The notes under the pieces were generated by a model. The model saw nothing but the letters and a program-made list of their open reading frames with translations, was not told the DNA's origin and did no database searches. Positions 8,750-17,644 of a DNA stretch of 64,000 nt are shown here, in pieces (the first letter of the stretch is position 1; each line of letters starts with the position of its first letter). Source of the stretch: Shinella sp. SUS2 (GTDB lineage: Bacteria; Pseudomonadota; Alphaproteobacteria; Rhizobiales; Rhizobiaceae); assembly GCF_001262505.1 (NCBI RefSeq), contig NZ_KQ410723.1, forward strand, positions 372,001 to 436,000. The letters are read 5' to 3'. The translations under genes and the position numbers were made by a program.

Positions 8750-9148
8750 ATGAACCATTCACTTCCGCACATCTTGATCGCCGAACGCGAATTCCTGATT
8801 GCGCTCGACGCGGAATATCTGATCAAGGCGGCATTGAACTGCCGGACCACCCTTCTGCGGCCGGAACAGCTCGACCAGTGGGATACGACGGCGCTGGCCG
8901 ATGTCGACCTCTGCCTGCTCGACATACCGCTGGATGCCACGCTGATCACGGAGCGTATCGAACGGCTCGTTGCCAAGGGCGTTCCGCTGCTCTTCACGAC
9001 CGTCGGTGACATCCATCGCGATGGCGTCGAGGGTTTTGAGGTCATTCCCGTCGTCATGAAGCCGCATGACGCCGAAACGCTGGTCGTCAATGTCAGGAAA
9101 CGGCTGCGGCCGAGGCCGCAACCATCACAGGAGACGGATCAGAACTGA
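8750..9148 (+). CDS. Stand-alone response-regulator receiver-domain protein
   Basis: A 132-residue protein with only a CheY-like receiver fold and no output domain. Expected residues are present in order: an acidic residue after beta-1 (Glu12 in LIAERE), the phospho-acceptor Asp58 in CLLDIPLD, Thr83/Thr84 after beta-4 (LLFTTVGD) and Lys104 in VMKPHD. The acidic pocket is less complete than usual (E-R rather than D-D). ATG 8750 is chosen because GAGGAG stands 9 bases before it; longer in-frame starts at 8633 and 8729 lack such a site. No histidine kinase is nearby. Its 3' end overlaps the convergent doxX-type gene by 10 bases. Confidence 0.75.
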   Translation: MNHSLPHILIAEREFLIALDAEYLIKAALNCRTTLLRPEQLDQWDTTALADVDLCLLDIPLDATLITERIERLVAKGVPLLFTTVGDIHRDGVEGFEVIPVVMKPHDAETLVVNVRKRLRPRPQPSQETDQN

Positions 9149-9588
9149 CGGCCAAGCTTGGCATCGACCGAATGGGCGTTGGCCCCGCGGATCACGAAAT
9201 AGAACATGATCAGCGTCCAGAGGATCGATTTTTCCGCACCCATCAGGCCCTCGGCCTGCACGATGCCGTGGAAGTAGACGGTGACAGCGAGCACGATCAT
9301 TGCCGCGAAGGCGGCAGGACGTGTGAACAGGCCGATCGCGATCAGGATTCCACCGAAGAATTCAGTCGCGGCGAGCAGCGGCGACCAGAAGGCGCCGGGA
9401 TAAAAGCCGAGGCTTTCCACCATGCCGCTGGCACCGAAGGGATTGAGGATCTTTCCATAGCCGTGCGTCACGAGAAGCACGCCGGCGGCAACGCGCAGGA
9501 TCGTTTCCGCGCTTTCGCCGAGCGCGGCATAGATGCTGCCGAGCGAGGGAATGATAAGGCGGGAGCGGGTGGTGGCAAGCTCTGTCAT
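9139..9588 (-). CDS. DoxX-family integral membrane protein
   Basis: A 149-residue protein with four predicted membrane helices, e.g. ILRVAAGVLLVTHGYGK, LLAATEFFGGILIAIGLF and AAFAAMIVLAVTVYFHG. The LVTHGYGK and ATEFFGG patches are hallmarks of the DoxX/DoxD family. Such proteins are linked to quinone redox chemistry or to oxidative-stress complexes; no specific substrate can be assigned. The start at 9588 follows GGAGA; an in-frame start at 9687 would add an unlikely Arg/Cys-rich leader. Confidence 0.85.
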   Translation of the reverse strand: MTELATTRSRLIIPSLGSIYAALGESAETILRVAAGVLLVTHGYGKILNPFGASGMVESLGFYPGAFWSPLLAATEFFGGILIAIGLFTRPAAFAAMIVLAVTVYFHGIVQAEGLMGAEKSILWTLIMFYFVIRGANAHSVDAKLGRQF

Positions 9589-9767
9589 AGGGTCTCCGGT
9601 TGATCTGTTGCGGTGCACCACGTCTCCTCCAGGAATCCGGCTGCGACAAGATGTCCGCCAACAAAACATGATAAATTGAGTTGACAATTCTGTGAGGGGA
9701 CCGCGAGTGGGCGCGTGCCAAGAGGACGCCGCTGCTATATGCTTTTCGCATCGATCAGGAGGTGACC

Positions 9768-10070
9768 ATGACCGGGGAAAAGCCGCGCGTTTCCATTCTC
9801 TACTGTACCCAGTGCAACTGGCTGCTGCGCGCCGGCTGGATGGCGCAGGAGCTGCTTTCGACCTTTTCCGATGGACTCGGCGAGGTGGCGCTCATTCCCG
9901 GCACCGGCGGCAATTTCGAGATCCGCGTCGGCGAGGCCCTGGTCTGGGAGCGCAAGCGCGATGGCGGCTTTCCCGGGCCGAAGGAGCTGAAACAGCGCGT
10001 GCGCGACATTATCGAGCCGGGCCGTGACCTTGGCCACACGGACCGTGCCACGAACAGCGGTCAGGGCTGA
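9768..10070 (+). CDS. SelT/SelW/SelH (Rdx) family protein, Cys form
   Basis: A 100-residue thioredoxin-like protein. The redox motif C-T-Q-C is at residues 13-16 just after beta-1 (ILYCTQC), as in the bacterial selenoprotein W-like Rdx family, here with cysteine at the position that is selenocysteine in animals. GGNFEIRV and GGFPGPKELK are further family landmarks. A cytosolic thiol-redox role is inferred. The ATG at 9768 follows a perfect AGGAGGT 4 bases upstream; the in-frame GTG six bases earlier lies inside that site and is rejected. Gene ends are closed by a hairpin at 10079-10098. Confidence 0.88.
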   Translation: MTGEKPRVSILYCTQCNWLLRAGWMAQELLSTFSDGLGEVALIPGTGGNFEIRVGEALVWERKRDGGFPGPKELKQRVRDIIEPGRDLGHTDRATNSGQG

Positions 10071-10078
10071 AACGAAAA

Positions 10079-10098
10079 CGGCGGGCCGAAGCCCGCCG
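10079..10098. terminator. Bidirectional terminator between SelW-like and BA14K genes
   Basis: A perfect 8 bp stem CGGCGGGC / GCCCGCCG with loop CGAA. On the minus strand it is followed by TTTTCGTTT, a good U-tract for the BA14K gene; on the plus strand only TCCTTGT follows. Confidence 0.7.
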
Positions 10099-10122
10099 TC
10101 CTTGTGACGATCCCCGCCGTGC

Positions 10123-10518
10123 TCAGCGATAAGGCGAGTAGCACAGACGGTAGACACCGCCGCCGGCATGGTAACGGTTGGTATAGGGGTCGTAGGTGCG
10201 ATAGCGGTTGGCGCACCAGTTCACATGCGCCCGGCGCCCGCCATAGTAGCGCGGCCGCTCGTAGCGTGGTCGTTCATAGCGCGGCCGATAGTAACGGCGC
10301 TCGTAACCGCCGTAATCGGGCTCATAGTGGCGGCGATAGTAACGGCGGTCGCAGCCGTCGCCATAGCAGAACTCCACCTGTGCCTTGGTGACGTCGCTTT
10401 TCGTCTCCACCTTCATGTCCGGCACGGCAAGCGGAACGGCCTGCGCCGCCCCAATGGGCGCGATCGCGGAGGCAATCCCCATCGCGCAACCGAAAACAAG
10501 ATTTCGAATCTTCGACAT
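10123..10518 (-). CDS. BA14K-family secreted protein
   Basis: A 131-residue exported protein. It has a signal peptide (MSKIRNLVFGCAMGIASAIA..., cleavage near AAQA at about residue 28), a central low-complexity stretch rich in Arg and Tyr with repeats of the type RPRYERPRYE, and a C-terminal BA14K-type domain (VNWCANRYRTYDPYTNRYHA...C). BA14K proteins are found across Rhizobiales and were first noted as an immunoreactive lectin-like Brucella protein; their function is unclear. The start at 10518 follows GAGG; the in-frame extension to 10584 has no RBS and would bury the signal peptide. Confidence 0.82.
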   Translation of the reverse strand: MSKIRNLVFGCAMGIASAIAPIGAAQAVPLAVPDMKVETKSDVTKAQVEFCYGDGCDRRYYRRHYEPDYGGYERRYYRPRYERPRYERPRYYGGRRAHVNWCANRYRTYDPYTNRYHAGGGVYRLCYSPYR

Positions 10519-10646
10519 GTGATCCTCACTGTTCTGGCGGGATTTTTCCCTGACACGTCCCTGCTTTGCATTACGTTCACGCATTTTGTTTTATTCATGT
10601 CGCGTCCTCCGCAGGATCGGACCGCAAGAAGACATGAGGTGACTGC

Positions 10647-12077
10647 ATGAGCCTGAAATTCGGAACCAGCGGCCTGCGCGGCCTTTCCGCGGATCTCGAA
10701 GGGCCGGCCACAGCACTTTATGCCACCGCCTTTGCCCGCCACCTTCTGGCCGCCGGAATCGCCCGGCAGGGCGACGAGATCCTGATCGGCCGTGATTTCC
10801 GCGCCTCCAGCCCCGCAATCTCGGCCATCGCCATCGCCGCCCTCCGCAAGGCCGGCTTCTCCCCGCGCGACTGCGGCACGCTACCGACACCGGCGCTCGC
10901 CCTGCTCGGCCTTGCCCGCAAGGCGGCCTGCCTGATGGTGACGGGCTCCCACATTCCCGCCGACCGCAACGGCATCAAGTTCTACCGGCCGGACGGCGAG
11001 ATCGACAAGGCGGACGAGGCCGCCATCACCGCGGCCGCCGAAACGATTCGCGCCGAGGGGCTCACCTTCGACGCCGCAAGGGAGACCGCCGACGATCTTC
11101 ATGAGGCCGCGATGGCCCTCTACACCGCACGCAACCGCACGCTGCTGCCCGAGCAGGCGCTTGCCGGCCTTCGCATCGGGGTCTACCAGCATTCGACGGT
11201 CGCACGCGATCTCTTCGTTTCGGTGCTTGCCCATTATGGCGCGGACGTCGTCGCGCTCGGCCGGTCGGAGAACTTCATTCCCGTCGACACGGAGGCGGTC
11301 TCCGCCGAGACGATCGGACTCCTGCAAGGCTGGGCGGGGGAGCACGGGCTCTCCGCCATCATTTCCGCAGATGGCGATGGCGACCGGCCGCTTGTCACCG
11401 ACGAGACCGGAACGCCGCTGCGCGGCGACCTCGTCGGCCTCATCGCCTGTCGCTTCCTCGGCGCGACTGCCGTCGCGACACCGGTCACCTCCAATTCTGG
11501 AATCGAGGCCGCAGTTTCCGGCACGGTGCTGCGCACCCGGGTCGGCTCGCCCTTCGTGATCGCCGCCATGAACGAGGCGGTCCTGGCCGGGAAAGCCGCT
11601 GTCGCCGGCTTCGAGGCCAATGGCGGCACGCTGACGGCAACGCCCTTTGCCGTGAACGGCCACATGCTCAGCGCTCTGCCCACCCGCGACAGCCTGATGC
11701 CGGTTCTCGCCGTGCTCGCCCTCGCGGCAGGGCAAAGCCGGCCGCTCTCCGAAATCGCCGCCGGCTTTGCCCTGCCGGCCGCGGCCAGCGACCGGCTGGA
11801 AAACATGCCGGTGGAGGCCAGCGCCGCCCTGATGGCGGAACTGCGCGCGGGTGCCGGCCCACTTGCTGCCTTCCTCGCGCCGATCGGCGTGCCGGCAGCG
11901 GTAAGCGACATCGACGGGCTGCGCGTCACTTTGGAGGACGGCAGCGTCATCCACTTCCGCCCCTCCGGCAACGCGCCGGAAATGCGCTGCTATGTCGAAG
12001 CGGAGAGCGAAGCCGCCGCCGCGCGGCTGCTTGCAGCCGGGCTGGAACGGATCTCCGCCTGGGGCACGAACCACTGA
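10647..12077 (+). CDS. Phosphohexose mutase (phosphomannomutase/phosphoglucomutase family)
   Basis: A 476-residue alpha-D-phosphohexomutase. The four active-site loops are present in order: catalytic serine loop TGSHIPADRNG (about 98-108), metal-binding loop SADGDGDRP (about 240), sugar-specificity loop FEANGG (about 323) and phosphate-binding loop RPSGNAPEMR near the C-terminus. The serine loop is TGSHIP rather than the common TASHNP. The enzyme isomerises hexose-6-phosphate to hexose-1-phosphate, supplying GDP-mannose or UDP-glucose for surface polysaccharide. Family is certain; mannose versus glucose preference is not. Confidence 0.88.
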   Translation: MSLKFGTSGLRGLSADLEGPATALYATAFARHLLAAGIARQGDEILIGRDFRASSPAISAIAIAALRKAGFSPRDCGTLPTPALALLGLARKAACLMVTGSHIPADRNGIKFYRPDGEIDKADEAAITAAAETIRAEGLTFDAARETADDLHEAAMALYTARNRTLLPEQALAGLRIGVYQHSTVARDLFVSVLAHYGADVVALGRSENFIPVDTEAVSAETIGLLQGWAGEHGLSAIISADGDGDRPLVTDETGTPLRGDLVGLIACRFLGATAVATPVTSNSGIEAAVSGTVLRTRVGSPFVIAAMNEAVLAGKAAVAGFEANGGTLTATPFAVNGHMLSALPTRDSLMPVLAVLALAAGQSRPLSEIAAGFALPAAASDRLENMPVEASAALMAELRAGAGPLAAFLAPIGVPAAVSDIDGLRVTLEDGSVIHFRPSGNAPEMRCYVEAESEAAAARLLAAGLERISAWGTNH

Positions 12078-12174
12078 GCATTTCGCCTGTCCGGATGTTC
12101 TCCACGAAACCGTCGAGGCCATTTGTGGAAAAGACAGTTTTTGCCAAGCTGTTGCGAAAACTTCAAAAAGCCTG

Positions 12175-12202
12175 TTGACACCAGCGAGCGGTCCTTCTAC
12201 AT
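12175..12202 (+). promoter_or_regulatory. Promoter of tRNA-Leu
   Basis: A -35 TTGACA at 12175-12180, a 16 bp spacer and a -10 CTACAT at 12197-12202, 11 bases before the tRNA. This fits the alphaproteobacterial housekeeping pattern CTTGAC / CTATAT seen before tRNA and rRNA genes. Confidence 0.65.
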
Positions 12203-12213
12203 GCCTCTCCGTC

Positions 12214-12300
12214 GCCCAGATGGCGGAATTGGTAGACGCGCCAGCTTCAGGTGCTGGTACTCGAAAGGGTGTGGAGGTTCGAGTCCTCTTCTGGGCACCA
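12214..12300 (+). tRNA. tRNA-Leu (anticodon CAG)
   Basis: An 87-base tRNA including an encoded CCA. Acceptor stem GCCCAGA (12214-12220) pairs with TCTGGGC (12290-12296), followed by discriminator A and CCA. The anticodon stem CCAGC / GCTGG encloses the loop TTCAGGT with anticodon CAG at 12248-12250, reading CUG. A long variable arm (about 12258-12272) as expected for leucine tRNA, and the T-arm GGAGG-TTCGAGT-CCTCT, complete the cloverleaf. No integrase or duplicated 3' end is seen nearby. Confidence 0.97.
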
Positions 12301-12330
12301 AATTCCCATTCCGGATTTTCCGGAACATGC

Positions 12331-12357
12331 AAAAAGCCCGGCTCTGCCGGGCTTTTT
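12331..12357 (+). terminator. Rho-independent terminator after tRNA-Leu
   Basis: Stem AAAAAGCCCGGC / GCCGGGCTTTTTT with a short TCT loop and a T6 run, 30 bases after the tRNA 3' end. A textbook intrinsic terminator. Confidence 0.92.
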
Positions 12358-12491
12358 TGTTGCTCGCACCCGGCGCCGTTTCGCTTCCTTTCCGGCAAAA
12401 CAGAATCTTCCGGTTGCGCCCTTGCGTCATGCGCGCGATAGGCACATAAGCCTGCAAAATAATCATCTGCCTTTTTAAGATCAGGATCATC

Positions 12492-13637
12492 GTGGCCCCG
12501 CCTCAACACGATGCCCAAAAACCGGGCAACCTGTCCAAATTTCGGCTGTTCGCACCGATTCTTGCCGGCGCCACCCTCAAGGAGCGCCTGATCGGTTGCG
12601 TTGGAGCCCTGGTCGGCATCTGCCTCACCGGCCTCGTCTGCGGCTTCGTGATGGGCCAGGACCCACATCTGCCCCTGATCGTCGCGCCCATCGGCGCCTC
12701 CGCGGTTCTGCTCTTCGCCGTGCCTGCCAGCCCCCTCGCCCAACCCTGGTCGATCGTCGGCGGCAACACGATTTCCGCCTTTGTCGGCGTCACCGTGACC
12801 ACACTGGTCAGGGATCCGGCCATCGCCATCGGCCTTGCCGTGGCATTGGCGATCCTCGCCATGTCGCTGACCCGCTCGCTGCACCCGCCGGGCGGAGCGG
12901 CCGCGCTGACCGCCGTTATCGGCGGGGCGGCGGTCAGCCGGTCGGGCTTCTGGTTTCCGCTCGTGCCGATCGCGATCAACTCTTTGATCCTCGTAGCCCT
13001 CGGCATGATCTTCCACCGGCTGGCCGGGCGGCAATATCCACACCGCCAGACGATTGCGCCCGTCAACACGCACAAGACCGCCGATCCGCCCGCCGCCTTC
13101 CGCGTCGGCTTCAACAGCGAGGATATCGATACGGCGATCGCCAACCTCAACGAGACGCTGGATGTCAGCCGTGCCGACATCGACACGCTGCTGCGTCAGG
13201 TCGAGCTGCAGGCCTTGTTGCGCCAGCGCGGCGAGTTGAGCGCCGCCGACATCATGTCGCGCGATGTGGTGACGGTGACCCGTGATGCCACGGCCGACGA
13301 GGCCCGCGGCCTCCTGCTCGACCACGACATCCGCACGCTGCCCGTGCTCGACGCCGACCGGCGGCTTCTCGGCACCGTGGGGCTGCGGGAACTGGCCGCC
13401 ACGGCGCCGGACGCCCATCTGCCCATTTCCGAGGCGGCGACCGCCCGCCCGTCCGATCCGGCCATCGGCCTGCTGCCGCGGCTGACGGACGGCTCCATCC
13501 ATGCCGTCGTCGTCGTGGACGACGAGCGCCATGTGGTGGGTATCATTTCCCAGACAGATCTTCTGGCCACACTCGCGAAAAGCCTCTCCCAGACCGGTCC
13601 CACGGGCCTGATGGGCGGCCACGGGCAGGGCATCTGA
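12492..13637 (+). CDS. HPP-family membrane protein with C-terminal CBS pair
   Basis: A 381-residue protein. The N-terminal half has 4-5 membrane helices and the HPP motif that names the family (SLHPPGGAA, His131-Pro-Pro), followed by a short linker and two CBS repeats (about residues 245-370; e.g. ADIMSRDVVTVTRDATADEA and ISQTDLLATLA). HPP proteins have been linked to nitrite transport in chloroplasts and cyanobacteria; CBS pairs usually bind adenine nucleotides, so this may be a nucleotide-gated transporter (inference). The start is GTG at 12492 after AGGA. The next gene is gdhA, 89 bp downstream, which would fit a nitrogen theme but proves nothing. Confidence 0.82.
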   Translation: MAPPQHDAQKPGNLSKFRLFAPILAGATLKERLIGCVGALVGICLTGLVCGFVMGQDPHLPLIVAPIGASAVLLFAVPASPLAQPWSIVGGNTISAFVGVTVTTLVRDPAIAIGLAVALAILAMSLTRSLHPPGGAAALTAVIGGAAVSRSGFWFPLVPIAINSLILVALGMIFHRLAGRQYPHRQTIAPVNTHKTADPPAAFRVGFNSEDIDTAIANLNETLDVSRADIDTLLRQVELQALLRQRGELSAADIMSRDVVTVTRDATADEARGLLLDHDIRTLPVLDADRRLLGTVGLRELAATAPDAHLPISEAATARPSDPAIGLLPRLTDGSIHAVVVVDDERHVVGIISQTDLLATLAKSLSQTGPTGLMGGHGQGI

Positions 13638-13702
13638 CCATGCCCGGACGATGTCAATCGGGCCTGCCGGCGCCAGACCGGCGGCCCTTCCAAGAAATGT
13701 GA

Positions 13703-15082
<1,380 letters not shown>

Positions 15083-15099
15083 TCACCTCTCGCTGAATC

Positions 15100-15624
15100 T
15101 CAGGCAGCCGACGGCCCCGGACCCTGTCCGGGGCCGTTTTCGTTGGCGGGCGTGAAGGCGCGGTCGGCAAGGCCGCCGGCGATAACCCGGAAGGGCGATC
15201 GGACCGCCTCTGCCGGCGCCTCTGGCGCGAGGCCACCGGCTGCCGGCTGGAACAGCACCTTTTCCAGGACGATCCAGTCGCGCCGGCCTTCCGGCCGGTC
15301 GAAGGTCATCGCCTGGCCTTCGCGCAGGCCAAGCAGGGCAAGGCCATAGAAGGTCGTGATCGGCAGGAAGGCGCTGCCCGGCGCGTAGGTGCCCGGCAGA
15401 CACAGCGTTCGGGTATCGGTGAGCCCGCTTTCGCAGCGGAACGTCACCCGCGCATCGATCATCGCGAGATCGGGGGGGATGCACCCGCCGGCAGGCAGGC
15501 ACCCGCTTGCCAGCTTGCGGTTCAACAGCACCAGCCATTCCTCCGTCAGCGGCGGCCAGTCGCGCAGCATCTTTTCCAGCACATATCCATCTCTTGCCGT
15601 GAGCATAGCGGGATTCCGTCCCAT
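15100..15624 (-). CDS. Rnk/GreA-C-like protein (second copy)
   Basis: A 174-residue protein with the same architecture as the gene upstream of it: a short alpha-helical N-terminus (YVLEKMLRDWPPLTEEWLVLL) and a GreA/GreB C-terminal-type beta domain (about residues 50-135; ARVTFRCE, CLPGTYAPGSAFLPITTFYG, LALLGLREGQAMTF). The family binds RNA polymerase near the secondary channel (GreA, Rnk). This copy is divergent and carries an extra Gly/Pro-rich tail of about 40 residues. ATG 15624 is used because GGAG lies 9 bases before it; an ATG six bases earlier touches that site. Function inferred from fold resemblance only. Confidence 0.68.
   Translation of the reverse strand: MGRNPAMLTARDGYVLEKMLRDWPPLTEEWLVLLNRKLASGCLPAGGCIPPDLAMIDARVTFRCESGLTDTRTLCLPGTYAPGSAFLPITTFYGLALLGLREGQAMTFDRPEGRRDWIVLEKVLFQPAAGGLAPEAPAEAVRSPFRVIAGGLADRAFTPANENGPGQGPGPSAA
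15111..15141 (+). terminator. Terminator of gdhA, inside the 3' end of a convergent gene
   Basis: An 11 bp stem ACGGCCCCGGA / TCCGGGGCCGT with a 5-base loop followed by TTTCGTT on the plus strand. On the other strand the same bases encode the Gly/Pro-rich tail (NGPGQGPGPS) of the Rnk-like protein. Confidence 0.85.
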
Positions 15625-15785
15625 AACCATTCTCCATCCTGCCTGCGCGAGCGCGCGGCTTGAAAACCCGTGGTGGAGAAGCCCCCTGGCCGCAGCCGCG
15701 GCACAGGGGGTCACGATCCTGCGACGAGGCAGCCTCCGATGCGCCCGGACTGGAGGAAGGACAGGAATTTCAAGGCAGAATATCC

Positions 15786-16211
15786 TCAGGAGGCCTCGGC
15801 CGCATCCGGCACCGCGACATGCACGGCGATGATGCTGAGGCGCCGCACCTTTCCGTCGCGTGCCGCCCATTCGATCGACTGGCCGGCCGAAAGGCCGAGC
15901 AAAGCAGCACCGACCGGCGTCAGCACGGAAATGCGATGGCGGGAAATATCGGCGTCCTTCGGAAAGACCAGCTCGGCGGTCTGCGGCGGTTCATCGTCGA
16001 TACGGAACTCGGCAACCGAGCCCATGCGAATGATGCCGGGCGCCATGCGGGCGTCATCGACGACTTTAGCGCGGTCGAGCTCGGCGGCAAGCTGTTCGGC
16101 CGCATGCGGGTCGCGCTCGGCCAGCATGTCGGCAAGGTTCGACAGGCGCGCATGTTCGGAGCGGGCAATGGTGATGGCAGGCGGGCGGATGGCCTTGGTC
16201 TTGGCGGTCAT
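15786..16211 (-). CDS. rnk: Regulator of nucleoside diphosphate kinase (Rnk)
   Basis: A 141-residue protein close to the 136 residues of E. coli Rnk. The N-terminal helical part (ITIARSEHARLSNLADMLAE...AAELDRAKVV) precedes a GreA/GreB C-terminal domain with AEFRIDDEPP, AELVFPKDADI, ISVLTPVGAALLGLSAGQSIEW. Rnk interacts with RNA polymerase and was named for its effect on nucleoside diphosphate kinase levels. The in-frame extension to 16472 is Arg-rich and lacks an RBS, so ATG 16211 is used. A divergent paralogue follows 161 bases downstream. Confidence 0.88.
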   Translation of the reverse strand: MTAKTKAIRPPAITIARSEHARLSNLADMLAERDPHAAEQLAAELDRAKVVDDARMAPGIIRMGSVAEFRIDDEPPQTAELVFPKDADISRHRISVLTPVGAALLGLSAGQSIEWAARDGKVRRLSIIAVHVAVPDAAEAS

Positions 16212-16571
16212 GGAAACCTCGCGGCACGGGTCTTCGCGGCCCGGCGGGCACGCGGAAAGTCGAAGATCTAGGGGGGAATGTCGCGCTTTCCGGTGCGGTT
16301 TTCGTGCAGAAACGAAATCGCTATTGCCCCACGGCCGGGGCGCGACGCGACCGAGCCGAGGGGCTAGTGTCCTGCGAGAGGAAACAACCGTTTCAAGAAC
16401 CGGGCGATGGATTGCGTCGTGGTCATGCCACCATGATGGCTTGAGGGCGCGGAGAAAGTCAAGCCGGGCCACGACGGCGCGGCCGAACGCCGCCCCTGCG
16501 ACGGTCTGCCGGTTTGACAGAAGTCAGGTCCGGGCGGAGAACGCACCATCCCCACAAGCCGGAGCCACGTC
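16212..16571. other. Gene-free divergent region between rnk and carbonic anhydrase
   Basis: This 360 bp gap must hold the promoters of rnk and of the carbonic anhydrase gene. Short open frames on the minus strand (around 16364-16621) have no RBS and unlike composition, so I call no gene. No clear operator, riboswitch or repeat is visible. Confidence 0.6.
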
Positions 16572-17207
16572 ATGATCGAGGACCTTTTCGCCAGGAACAA
16601 AGTCTGGTCCGCCGAGCGCAAGGCTGAGAAGGCCGATTATTTCGACCGCCTCGCCAACCTTCAGCAGCCGGACTATCTGTGGATCGGCTGTTCCGACAGC
16701 CGCGTGCCGGCCAATGTGATCGCCGGGCTGGAACCGGGCGAGGTCTTCGTGCACCGCAACGTCGCCAACCTCATCCATCCGGCCGACCTCAACATGCTCT
16801 CCGTGGTCGAATATGCCGTGCACCAGCTTGGGGTGAAGCACATCATCATCTGCGGGCACTATGGCTGTGGCGGCATCCGCGCTGCCGTCAGCGGCGAGCG
16901 TTTCGGCCTGATCGACCATTGGCTTCAACCGATCCGCGATGTGGCGGACCGGCGTTTCGAATGCCGGGAATGTGCGCCCTGGAGCGATGCCGACCTCGAC
17001 CGGCTCTGCGAGGCCTCGGTCGCTGCGCAGGTGGAGCGGCTGGCCCGCACGCCCACCCTCCAGACGGCCTGGCAGGCCGGCCACGCGGTTTCCATCCACG
17101 GCTGGGTCTACGGCTTGAAGGACGGGCTGCTTTCTGATCTCAAATGTACGATTGGCAGTGGCCAGGGAGGCAAAACCCATGCCGGTGGAGACCAAACGCA
17201 TCTATGA
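16572..17207 (+). CDS. Beta-class carbonic anhydrase
   Basis: A 211-residue cytosolic zinc enzyme interconverting CO2 and bicarbonate. All zinc and active-site residues are present: Cys40, Asp42 and Arg44 in GCSDSRVP, and His96 and Cys99 in CGHYGCGG. HRNVANL and VSIHGWVYGL are further family landmarks. The C-terminus (SGQGGKTHAGGDQTHL) is encoded over the RBS and start of the DUF488 gene, with a 29-base overlap, so this tail is probably not under strong selection. Translational coupling of the two genes is likely. Confidence 0.95.
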   Translation: MIEDLFARNKVWSAERKAEKADYFDRLANLQQPDYLWIGCSDSRVPANVIAGLEPGEVFVHRNVANLIHPADLNMLSVVEYAVHQLGVKHIIICGHYGCGGIRAAVSGERFGLIDHWLQPIRDVADRRFECRECAPWSDADLDRLCEASVAAQVERLARTPTLQTAWQAGHAVSIHGWVYGLKDGLLSDLKCTIGSGQGGKTHAGGDQTHL

Positions 17208-17526
17208 CGACCCCGAACCCACGGACGGGACACGCATCCTCGTCGACCGGCTCTGGCCGCGCGGCCTTTCCAAGGAAAAGGCCGGTTTCGACCTCTGGAT
17301 GAAGGATGTGGCGCCCTCCACGGCGCTGCGCAAATGGTTCGATCACAAGCCGGAGCGCTGGCCGGAATTCCAGGCGCGCTACCGGGAGGAACTGCAGGGC
17401 AACCCGGCGCTGGAGGATCTGCGCGAGCGCGTTGCGGCTGGCACGGTCACGCTGCTTTACGGCTCGCGCAACCGTGAATTCAACCATGCGGCCGTGCTTG
17501 CCGACATTTTGCAGAGCGGGATCTAA
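17179..17526 (+). CDS. DUF488-family protein
   Basis: A 115-residue protein with the family signature RIYDDPEPTDGTRILVDRLW-PRG and the later WPEFQARYREEL and VTLLYGSRN segments. Function in the family is unknown; small cytosolic proteins of this kind often lie beside stress or CO2/anion genes. The start at 17179 follows AGGGAGG at 17165-17171 and lies inside the carbonic anhydrase 3' end; an in-frame GTG/ATG 27 bases upstream would precede that RBS. Confidence 0.85.
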   Translation: MPVETKRIYDDPEPTDGTRILVDRLWPRGLSKEKAGFDLWMKDVAPSTALRKWFDHKPERWPEFQARYREELQGNPALEDLRERVAAGTVTLLYGSRNREFNHAAVLADILQSGI

Positions 17527-17644
17527 GGTTCCGCACCGCCCGGCAATGACTGCAAAATTGTTGCTGGCTGACTGCAAGAGAATTCATTTGTCAGAGACCG
17601 GTGGGCCGGCCATTTTCTTCTCGTAACACGAGGAGCAGGCATCG

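Noticed and set aside
9661..9710. Strong promoter from TTGACA at 9681-9686 for the SelW-like gene
   Set aside because: No acceptable -10 sequence lies at 16-18 bases; a small AATTG/CAATT inverted repeat there is too short to support an operator.
12214..12357. tRNA-Leu as integration site of a genomic island
   Set aside because: No integrase, no repeated tRNA 3' end and ordinary core genes on both sides.
10881..13622. Minus-strand open frame of 913 codons spanning the phosphomutase, tRNA-Leu and HPP genes
   Set aside because: It reads through a tRNA and two well-supported genes and has low-complexity composition; a shadow frame.
16364..16621. Possible small protein on the minus strand in the rnk / carbonic anhydrase gap
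   Set aside because: No RBS, composition unlike coding DNA, and overlap with the carbonic anhydrase start.
17527..17644. SAM-responsive riboswitch before the cystathionine-gamma-synthase-like gene
   Set aside because: The SAM-II core pattern expected in alphaproteobacteria was not found by eye in the 118 bp leader.
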